Positions 1-5,768 of a stretch of 9,077 bases of DNA are shown piece by piece. A model generated the notes under the pieces. The model was given only the letters and a program-made list of their open reading frames with translations, had not been told where the DNA came from and did no database searches. Source of the DNA: CAZCGA01 sp964498075 (GTDB lineage Bacteria; Desulfobacterota; Binatia; HRBIN30); contig CAZCGA010000201.1 of NCBI GenBank assembly GCA_964498075.1, positions 1 through 9,077 on the forward strand, read 5' to 3'. The position numbers and the translations under genes are program-made. Numbering within the stretch: position 1 is the stretch's first letter; each line of letters opens with the position of its first letter.

Positions 1-2295
1 GCGCCAGCCGCCGATCACGATCTGCGCCGACGCCGCCAGCCGCGCCCCGCGCGTCTCGTCGGTCTGGCGGGCCTCCGGAAGCGCCGTCAGGAGATCCCAG
101 ACGCGCTGCCAGTGGCGCAGGACGCCGGCGAAATCGCGCGTGCCCATCGAGGTGGCGGCGCGCGCGTGCCAGCGCGCGGCATCGATCTCGCTCCCCGCTT
201 CTTCGTAATGGTAGGCGATCAGTGCGGCGCGCTGGTCGAGTCCTTCGCGCTCTTCCTGAAGCGCACGTGCGACCGCGGCGTGGCGGTGCCGGCGTTGATC
301 GCCGAGCTGGGAGGCGAGCGCCACCTCCTGGGTGAGCGGATGGGCGAAGGCGTACTCGGCGATGGGGTAGAGTGCCTGCTGATGGATGAACTCGGCGTTC
401 TGCAGCGCCGCGAGCGCTGCGGCGAGGTCGGCCGCCGGAAGCTCGGACACCGCGGCGAGGATCGGCTCCGTGAACTCTTTGCCGATCACGGCCGCCGTCT
501 GCAGCAGGTTCTTCTCGCGCTCGGCCAGCCGATCGATGCGCGCTGAGAGGACGGCGTGCACCGAGTACGGCACCTCGATAGTCTCAACGGACCGCTTCAG
601 CCGGTATGCGCCGCGCGCGCCTTCGAGCACGCTCGACTCCACCATGGAGCGGACGATCTCCTCGGTGAAGTACGGATTACCTTGGGTGCGGTCGTGGACG
701 CGATCGGCCAGCCCCGCGACGCTGGCATCCTCCCCAAGGAGATCCCGCAGCAGCTCGCGGGTCGCCTCGGGCCCGAGGGGGTCGAGGGGAAGCTGCTGGT
801 ACCAGGACTTCTGCATCCAGTCCGCGTGATACTCGGGGCGGAAGTTGAGCAGCAGCAGCCCGGGACCGTGGGCGATGGCGTCGACGAACTCGGCCACGAA
901 GACGTCGCTAGCCGGGTCGAGCCAATGCAGATCCTCCACCACGATCACGAAGCCCTGTTGGCTGCCGGTCTCGACGAGTCGACGGAGCACGGCGACGATG
1001 CGCCGTCGCCGCGCCTCCGGATCCACGCTCGGCGCCGGGCGAGCGGGATCGGGCAGGCCGAGGAAGTCGAACACCAGCGGCAAGCTGTCGCGCAGCGCGT
1101 CGTCGAGCAGCAGCATGCGGCCGGCGATCTTCTCGCGCGCGGCGCGCGGGTCGTCGCGCTCGTCGATGCCGAAGTAGGCGCGGCAGATCTGCAGGACGGG
1201 GAGGAGCGGAATGTTCTTGCCGTGGGCGACGCCGCTGCCGTAGTGCACGTTCATGCCCTGCATGCGGCAGCGCTCGGCGAACTCGAAGCACAGGCGGCTC
1301 TTACCGACGCCCGCCGGGGCGACGACGCCCACCGCCCGCCCCTTGCCGCTGCGCGCGCCCTCGAGCGCCGTCTCCAGCACGCGCATGTCGGAGGCGCGGC
1401 CCACGAAGCGCGTCAGCCCGCGCGCCCGCGAGAGGTCGAAGCGCGTGCGCACGCTGCCGACACCCGCGAGGCTGAAGACCGGCACCGGCTCGTTCACGCC
1501 CTTCACGTTGAAGCGACCCAAGTCCTCCAATTCGAAGTAGCCTTTCACGCGCTCAGCGGTCTCGCCGGTGAGGTAGACCTTGCCGGGTTCGGCGAGAGTC
1601 TGCATGCGTGCAGCGAGGCCGACGGTGTGACCCTGTGCGGTGTAGTCCATGCGCAGGTCGTCGCCGATCTTGCCCACCACAACGTCTCCCGAGTTGATCC
1701 CCATGCGCACGGAGAAATCGAGCCCGCGCTCGCGGCGCAGCTCGATGGCATAGTTGCGCAGGGCGTCCACCAGGTGGAGGGCGGCATAGCAGGCGCGCTG
1801 CGCGTGGTCTTCGTGGGCGATCGGCGCGCCGAAGAGCGCCATGATCCCGTCGCCCGTATACTGATTCACGGTCCCTTCGAAGCGATGGACGCCGTCCGCT
1901 AGGACCTCGAAGAAGCGGTCCATGATCCGGTGCAGCTCCTCGGGATCGACCGCCTCGGCCAGCTCCATCGAGCCCTTGACGTCGGCGAACAGGACCGTGA
2001 CCTGCTTGCGTTCGCCTTCGAGGGCGGCGCGCGAGGTGAGAATTTTGTCGGCGAGATGCTTGGGGGTGTAACTGCGGGGGTCAGGGTTCGGGGTTCGGGG
2101 TTCGTCGATCCCAATTCCTGAACCCTGAGCCCTGGACCCTGATCCCTGCAGTGGTGCTCGGCACTTGCGGCAGAACTTGGCGTTGGGCCGGTTGCCGGCG
2201 CCGCAGGCTGGGCAAGCGGCTTCCAGCGGCGCGCTGCACTCTTCACAGAAGACCGAATCGGACAGGTTCTCGGTGTGGCACTTGGGGCACTTCAT
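1..2295 (-). CDS. Class III nucleotidyl cyclase / AAA-type ATPase / TPR signalling protein with N-terminal double zinc ribbon (cyclase A, 3' end missing)
   Basis: The frame starts at ATG 2295-2293 and stays open for 765 codons to the left edge, so the C-terminus is outside the window. Comparison with the paralogue at 5765-9061 suggests roughly 350 residues are missing. Residues 1-48 hold two four-cysteine zinc ribbons (C3, C6, C17, C20; C28, C31, C42, C45). A linker made partly of repeat DNA follows (about 50-73). The class III cyclase domain spans about 95-275, with metal aspartates D105 (FADVKGS) and D149 (TGDGIMALF), transition-state Arg R230, and Thr219 at the base-specifying position as in class IIIb. 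The usual purine-contacting Lys is Gln145, and the transition-state Asn is Gly226 (GHTVGLAARM). An ATPase module follows: Walker A APAGVGKS (K332) and Walker B IVVEDLHWLD (about 451-460). Helical TPR-like sequence begins near 665. Such proteins are thought to make cAMP (or cGMP) in the cytoplasm under control of an unknown partner. The upstream Shine-Dalgarno sequence is weak. The gene lies 212 bp downstream of the P450-CNB gene. Confidence 0.93.
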   Translation of the reverse strand, partial: MKCPKCHTENLSDSVFCEECSAPLEAACPACGAGNRPNAKFCRKCRAPLQGSGSRAQGSGIGIDEPRTPNPDPRSYTPKHLADKILTSRAALEGERKQVTVLFADVKGSMELAEAVDPEELHRIMDRFFEVLADGVHRFEGTVNQYTGDGIMALFGAPIAHEDHAQRACYAALHLVDALRNYAIELRRERGLDFSVRMGINSGDVVVGKIGDDLRMDYTAQGHTVGLAARMQTLAEPGKVYLTGETAERVKGYFELEDLGRFNVKGVNEPVPVFSLAGVGSVRTRFDLSRARGLTRFVGRASDMRVLETALEGARSGKGRAVGVVAPAGVGKSRLCFEFAERCRMQGMNVHYGSGVAHGKNIPLLPVLQICRAYFGIDERDDPRAAREKIAGRMLLLDDALRDSLPLVFDFLGLPDPARPAPSVDPEARRRRIVAVLRRLVETGSQQGFVIVVEDLHWLDPASDVFVAEFVDAIAHGPGLLLLNFRPEYHADWMQKSWYQQLPLDPLGPEATRELLRDLLGEDASVAGLADRVHDRTQGNPYFTEEIVRSMVESSVLEGARGAYRLKRSVETIEVPYSVHAVLSARIDRLAEREKNLLQTAAVIGKEFTEPILAAVSELPAADLAAALAALQNAEFIHQQALYPIAEYAFAHPLTQEVALASQLGDQRRHRHAAVARALQEEREGLDQRAALIAYHYEEAGSEIDAARWHARAATSMGTRDFAGVLRHWQRVWDLLTALPEARQTDETRGARLAASAQIVIGGWR
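2077..2146. repeat. Imperfect inverted repeat inside the cyclase A reading frame
   Basis: Two 27-base arms (2077-2103 and 2120-2146) are inverted around a 16-base spacer. Each arm is itself made of GGGTTC/GGGTCC-like 7-mers (AGGGTTCGGGGTTCGGGGTTC type). All the differences between the arms I can see are transitions, which keeps G-T/U pairing possible. It is translated in frame as about residues 50-73 of cyclase A, a Gly/Ser/Pro/Asn-rich linker between zinc ribbons and cyclase domain. Confidence 0.75.
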
Positions 2296-2312
2296 AGCAA
2301 TTTTCTCATCGG

Positions 2313-2337
2313 ATCATTTGGTCATTGGGTCATTGAG
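2313..2337. repeat. Short tandem repeat of a TCATTkGG unit
   Basis: Three consecutive copies of an 8-9 base unit (atcatttgg, tcattggg, tcattgag) lie 18 bases upstream of the cyclase A start codon. Read on the coding strand it is a run of CAATGACC-like units. It sits in the gap before cyclase A and could affect the leader of that transcript. It may equally be another dispersed repeat without function. Confidence 0.55.
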
Positions 2338-2394
2338 AAATGGATCGCAACTACTGAGGTCCAAGGGTGCTCTCTGGTAGCAGCATCACCCGAT

Positions 2395-2487
2395 TTCACC
2401 ACGAAGACACGAAGAGCACGAAGAGAGCGAGAATCAGAAATCTGACTTCGGGAAGACCTTCGTGAACTTCGTGCCTTCGTGGTTGAA
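2395..2487. repeat. Long imperfect inverted repeat built of CACGAAG units, between the P450-CNB gene and cyclase A
   Basis: Left arm 2395-2423 (ttcaccacgaagacacgaag...) and right arm 2457-2487 (...ttcgtgccttcgtggttgaa) are complementary over about 29 bases with few mismatches. A 33-base loop separates them and contains a small TCAGA-AA-TCTGA hairpin. The element starts 20 bases past the P450-CNB stop codon on the transcribed strand, so its RNA could fold into a strong 3'-end structure or partial terminator. There is no T-run. From memory, CACGAAG-type repeats are common in many environmental genomes. With the tandem repeat at 2313-2337 it fills most of the 212-bp gap (2296-2507), where I see no gene and no convincing promoter. 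Confidence 0.75.
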
Positions 2488-2507
2488 TTGCGCCGTTGCC
2501 TTCTGAC

Positions 2508-4391
2508 TCAGCTGAGGTTCGGGTACCGCCGGCGCATTTCCTCCAACATCCATTCGCGCGCCGCCGGGTTGCCCGCGACGAGCGTGCGCAACCGCTCGCG
2601 CGAGATGGCGTACGTGATCATGTGCGCCATGGCGGTCACCGTGGCGGAGCGTACCGTATTCAGCAGCACGCCACGCTCGCCGACGACGTCATGCTCGCCG
2701 ACCGTCGCCACCCCTTTGCGTCCGATGGTGACGACGGCGTGCCCCTCTTCGATAATGTAGCACTCGGGTGACTCGCCGCCCTCGATGCAGAGCAAGTCTC
2801 CGGGCTCGAAGCTCATCGGATAGGCCGTGGCGGCGAGCTGCTCCAGCTCGCTCTGGGTGCAGCGCTCGAACAAGCTGTTGCGCAACAGCAGCCCGACCAT
2901 CGATGTGAGGCGCTGTCCGGTGCGAACCGGCACGGAATCGTGGCGCGCCGGCTCGGTCTCGATGCGCTGGCGCAGCTCGGCACGCCAACGCAAGTCGGCG
3001 CCTGTGTCGCCCGCCGGCCGTAGCCCTGTCCTGAGCGAAGTCGAAGGGCCGCGCTCGGCATGCTGGAGTGTTGCCGTTGAGGCAGGTGACTCAACCGCGA
3101 CGGGCGCAGTAGCAGCCACGACGCTGGCTCGCGGGGTCGATGATGTACGGCAGGCGACGTTGAGGGCAGTGAGGCCGCGCAGCGTCAGCCGATCCTGGAA
3201 GCGCGGCTCGTCGCCGGCAAGCTCGATGTGATCGAAGCGCTGCAGCAGGGTGCGAAATGTGATCTCGATCTCCGCCCGCGCCAGCGCGGCGCCCAGGCAG
3301 AAGTGCACACCGCCTCCGAAGCTCAGCGGTTGGATGTCCGTGCGCGTCACGTCGAGCTGGTCCGGGTTGGGGAAGCGTGCCGGGTCATGATTTCCGGCGC
3401 CCAGCAGGGCGAAGACCTGTTCGCCGGCGGGGATGGTCAAGCCGCCGACCTCGACGCTGGCTTCTGTAACCCGGTTCACCAGCTGCGCGGTGCCGTCGTA
3501 GCGCAGAAACTCATCCGGAAGGTTCGCAAACAGCGACGCGTCGTGTCGCAGCAAGTCGAGCTGTTCCGGCTGGCGCAACAGCGCAAACAAGCCGTTGCCG
3601 AACAGGTTGGTGGTGGTTTCGAAGCCAGCGCCGAACAGCAACGAGGCCAGTGTGACCAGCTCGTCGTCCGACAGCCGATCGCCGCCGACCTCCGCCATTG
3701 CCAGGTTGCTCAATAAGTCATCGCCCGGCTTGCTGCGTTTCTCCGCGACCAGCTTCAGGAAGTAGGCGCGGATGGCGAGCTGTGCAGCATCGGCCGACAC
3801 CATCTGCTCGTCGGTCGGTTGCATCTCGAAGATGGCCACCAGATCGCGCACCATCCCGCGGAACTGCGGCCGATCCGTCTCCGGGACGCCGAGCATCTCA
3901 CCGATGATCGTCACCGGGAGCGGGAAGCCGACCGCTTCGAGCACGTTGCCGCCGCCGGCGTCGGCCACCGGATCGAGCAGCTGGTTCACCACGCGCTCGA
4001 TGACCGGCTTGAGATTCTCGATCATGCGCGGCGTGAACGACTTGGTGACCAGCTTGCGCAGCCGCGTGTGCTCCGGCCCGCTGACGTTGAGCATCGAGTG
4101 CTCGCCGGCGGTCAGCGATGGGTGCTGTCTCCAGTTGGGCCCGAAGCGCTGCTCGACCTGACTGGCGTAGTCCTTGCCGAAGCGCGGGTCGCGCATCGCC
4201 GCCCAGCAATCGTCGTAGCGGCTCAGCACCCACATGCCCAGGTCGGTCTGGTGCACGGGGCTCGCGTCACGCAGCGCATGGTACAGCGGATACGGATGCG
4301 CTCGCCCCTGCGGCGTAAAGAACAACTGCTGGACGATGGCGTCGGCGTCCTCAACGTGCTGGCGATCACGGTCACTGGCTATCCTGTTCAT
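2508..4391 (-). CDS. Cytochrome P450 fused to a C-terminal cyclic-nucleotide-binding domain
   Basis: This 627-residue protein starts at ATG 4391, with GGGGAG nine bases upstream. Residues 1-415 are a complete soluble bacterial P450 haem monooxygenase. They show the C-helix haem contacts H108 and R112 (GPEHTRLRK), the I-helix oxygen-activation motif GAGFETT (254-260), the K-helix ExxR (E294, R297) and the haem-ligand loop FGGGVHFCLG with Cys365. A linker of about 80 residues, rich in Ala/Ser/Thr/Pro, includes a translated dispersed repeat (448-456). Residues 495-615 form a CRP/PKA-type CNB domain. Its phosphate-binding cassette GERGVLLNTVRSATV carries Glu572 and Arg581, with Arg-Ser-Ala as in E. 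coli CRP. There is no helix-turn-helix after it, so it is not a transcription factor. Ordinary bacterial P450s are about 400 residues long and lack this domain. I infer that cyclic nucleotide binding controls the P450's activity, location or partner choice. The substrate is unknown, and no ferredoxin or reductase is encoded nearby. Confidence 0.96.
   Translation of the reverse strand: MNRIASDRDRQHVEDADAIVQQLFFTPQGRAHPYPLYHALRDASPVHQTDLGMWVLSRYDDCWAAMRDPRFGKDYASQVEQRFGPNWRQHPSLTAGEHSMLNVSGPEHTRLRKLVTKSFTPRMIENLKPVIERVVNQLLDPVADAGGGNVLEAVGFPLPVTIIGEMLGVPETDRPQFRGMVRDLVAIFEMQPTDEQMVSADAAQLAIRAYFLKLVAEKRSKPGDDLLSNLAMAEVGGDRLSDDELVTLASLLFGAGFETTTNLFGNGLFALLRQPEQLDLLRHDASLFANLPDEFLRYDGTAQLVNRVTEASVEVGGLTIPAGEQVFALLGAGNHDPARFPNPDQLDVTRTDIQPLSFGGGVHFCLGAALARAEIEITFRTLLQRFDHIELAGDEPRFQDRLTLRGLTALNVACRTSSTPRASVVAATAPVAVESPASTATLQHAERGPSTSLRTGLRPAGDTGADLRWRAELRQRIETEPARHDSVPVRTGQRLTSMVGLLLRNSLFERCTQSELEQLAATAYPMSFEPGDLLCIEGGESPECYIIEEGHAVVTIGRKGVATVGEHDVVGERGVLLNTVRSATVTAMAHMITYAISRERLRTLVAGNPAAREWMLEEMRRRYPNLS
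3025..3048. repeat. Dispersed repeat core (cctgagcgaagtcgaaggg type) translated within the P450-CNB linker
   Basis: The bases cctgtcctgagcgaagtcga plus the following aggg form a short element that I recall as widespread in environmental bacterial genomes. On the coding strand it reads in frame as GPSTSLRTG (residues 448-456), a typical translated form of this repeat. It lies in the low-complexity hinge between P450 and CNB domains, where an insertion would do least harm. Confidence 0.65.
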
Positions 4392-4400
4392 GAGACTCTT

Positions 4401-4406
4401 CTCCCC
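4401..4406 (-). promoter_or_regulatory. Shine-Dalgarno sequence of the P450-CNB gene
   Basis: The coding strand reads GGGGAG, nine bases before ATG 4391-4389, in a purine-rich stretch (GGGAAGGGGAGAAGAG). This supports the chosen start. The remaining 125-bp gap (4392-4516) holds a small perfect stem (4476-4490, gcgcca/tggcgc) but no clear promoter, so co-transcription from the upstream gene is possible. Confidence 0.6.
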
Positions 4407-4516
4407 TTCCCTGCGTTTCCAGCCGGCAGCTGGTCCGGGCGACGTTCGCAGTTTCGGTTTCGCGAGTAAAGGGGAGCGCCATCGTGGCGCGCACCGGATT
4501 TTGCCCAGCGCTCACC

Positions 4517-5689
4517 TCACAGGTAGCTGATCCACCACTCACGGCGGCGAGCTTTCACGCCCGCGAACCAGAGGCAGGCGGGATACAGGGTAAGAATGGT
4601 CGCGACCCAGAGCAGATAGGCCGTACCGAGCCCAACGCCGAAGCCCGGCGGGTACCTGAGGCAGAAGACCGCGATGTCGCCGACGCTGAACCCCTGCACG
4701 AACCCGATGACGATGGCGACCGTGTGGATCACGTAGATGTGGACCACGTAGTAGAAGAACGGCACTCGCCCGATGGTGACGAGCGCGGCCGCGCCGCGCC
4801 CCTCGACGCGCTCGAACCACCCGAGCAGCAGCAGCGCGGGCCCGAGCGTCATGAGCAGGAATTGCAGGGACGGAGGGTACTTCGTTGCATTGAAGAAGCT
4901 GACGAGGGTCGCCACCGTTCCGTCGTGGGCGGCCCACGCCACCGGCTCACCGTAGAGATTGGCGATGCGCAGCGCGAAGAAGGCGAGCGTCAGGAGCAGT
5001 CCAATTTGTACGAGCCGCCTGGGGCGCTCGGGGTTGGGGCCGAGGAAATACGGGCCGATCGCATAACCGAGCGCCATCACGCCGATCCACGGGATGAGCG
5101 GATAGGCGACAAACGCGATGGGAGTGCCGTTGATCGTCAAGAGCCCCTGAATGTGAAGCAGCACCCAGGCGGGCGAGGCCTGGGCAGCCAACGGCTGCCA
5201 ACCGTCGAGCAGGTTGTGGCCCAGCACCAACGTGGCCCCGACGGCCGCGATCGCTATCTGCGGCAACCAGACGAGACCGGCCAGCCCAACCATCGACCAT
5301 CCGATTGCCCAGATCACCTGCAGAAGAGGCACCATCCGCGGCCCAACATTGAAATTCCAGCCAAAGTCGATGACCGTCACCTCGATGAAGACGAGCCACA
5401 GTCCCCGGCTCAGCAGAAAGCGTGCGATCTCGCCCTTGCGGCGGCCCTTGGCGCCGTACAGAAAGGCGCCGGTACCGGCGAGCAGCACGAAGGTCGGTGC
5501 GCAGATATGGGTGATCCAGCGCGTGAAGAAGAGCGCCCCGTCGGCATGCGAGAAGTCCATGGCCGGCTGCGGTTGCGTCACCATGTCGCGCACGTGGTCG
5601 AGCGTCATGATGACCATGACGAAGCCGCGCAGCATGTCGATCGACGTGAGGCGCGCGCGCGGCACACGCGCCTCGGTTGTTTCAGTCAC
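4517..5689 (-). CDS. Multi-pass membrane protein of the DUF1624 / heparan-alpha-glucosaminide N-acetyltransferase (HGSNAT) catalytic-domain type
   Basis: The protein has 390 residues from GTG 5689, or 407 if the upstream ATG at 5740 is used. I prefer GTG 5689: GAGG lies nine bases ahead of it (5699-5702), whereas ATG 5740 has no ribosome-binding site. Numbered from the longer start, the N-terminal signature LTSIDMLRGFVMVIMTLDHVRD (31-52) is typical of the family. About ten hydrophobic segments follow (for example 77-95, 112-126, 138-175, 207-232, 244-260, 291-308, 325-350, 365-393). KYPPSLQFLLMTLGP (287-301) and GRVPFFYYVVHIYVIH (324-339) are also family-like. Eukaryotic HGSNAT moves acetyl groups from acetyl-CoA across a membrane to a sugar amine. 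For bacterial members the substrate is generally unknown, so acyl transfer here is only an inference. It is coupled to the end of cyclase B and followed 125 bp later by the P450-CNB gene, which may place it in the same pathway. Confidence 0.87.
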   Translation of the reverse strand: MTETTEARVPRARLTSIDMLRGFVMVIMTLDHVRDMVTQPQPAMDFSHADGALFFTRWITHICAPTFVLLAGTGAFLYGAKGRRKGEIARFLLSRGLWLVFIEVTVIDFGWNFNVGPRMVPLLQVIWAIGWSMVGLAGLVWLPQIAIAAVGATLVLGHNLLDGWQPLAAQASPAWVLLHIQGLLTINGTPIAFVAYPLIPWIGVMALGYAIGPYFLGPNPERPRRLVQIGLLLTLAFFALRIANLYGEPVAWAAHDGTVATLVSFFNATKYPPSLQFLLMTLGPALLLLGWFERVEGRGAAALVTIGRVPFFYYVVHIYVIHTVAIVIGFVQGFSVGDIAVFCLRYPPGFGVGLGTAYLLWVATILTLYPACLWFAGVKARRREWWISYL

Positions 5690-5768
5690 GATCGAGGACC
5701 TCGCGAGCGCGTTGCAGCTTGGTGAAGGAACGGTCCACATGGCCGCAGGTCGGGCACGTCCGGGTCAT
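5682..5768 (-). CDS. Possible 28-residue CPxCG microprotein linking two genes
   Basis: A short frame starts at ATG 5768-5766, overlapping the TGA stop of cyclase B as ATGA. It ends at TGA 5684-5682, overlapping the GTG start of the membrane-protein gene as GTGACTGA. The product begins MTRTCPTCGHVDRS and continues as a basic/acidic helix-like tail (KLQRAREVLDRD). It has one Cys-x2-Cys-Gly knuckle, so zinc binding would need a dimer or a partner. The two stop/start overlaps are typical of translational coupling, and third-position GC is high, as in the neighbours. There is no strong ribosome-binding site, and the frame is short enough to be chance. If the membrane protein really starts at 5740, the two frames overlap almost completely and this one is less likely. 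Confidence 0.35.
   Translation of the reverse strand: MTRTCPTCGHVDRSFTKLQRAREVLDRD
5699..5702 (-). promoter_or_regulatory. Shine-Dalgarno-like GAGG deciding the membrane-protein start
   Basis: The coding strand carries GCGAGGTCC, placing GAGG nine bases before GTG 5689-5687. No comparable site precedes ATG 5740. This is the main reason for choosing the shorter membrane protein. Confidence 0.4.

Noticed and set aside
556..1902. Long plus-strand frame (448 codons) opposite cyclase A
   Set aside because: It is antisense to a gene with clear cyclase and ATPase motifs. Its His/Arg/Glu/Ala-rich product has no recognisable domain. High-GC coding DNA commonly leaves such open frames on the other strand.
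2338..2394. Possible sigma70-type promoter for cyclase A (TTGGAC followed about 16 bases later by CATTTC)
   Set aside because: Only about half of the consensus bases match in each box, no better than chance in this stretch.
3228..4469. Overlapping plus-strand frames (3228-3716 and 3819-4469) opposite the P450
   Set aside because: They lie wholly antisense to a P450 with all diagnostic motifs, and their low-complexity charged products match no family I know.
4476..4490. Perfect 6-bp stem with 3-base loop downstream of the membrane-protein gene, considered as a terminator
   Set aside because: The coding-strand side is followed by CTCCCCTTTACTC, not a T-run, and the stem is short. It is insufficient to call a rho-independent terminator.
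4484..5725. Plus-strand frame (413 codons) opposite the membrane-protein gene
   Set aside because: The product is rich in Arg, Glu, Asp and His, with no domain. The minus-strand frame has family motifs and regular membrane segments.
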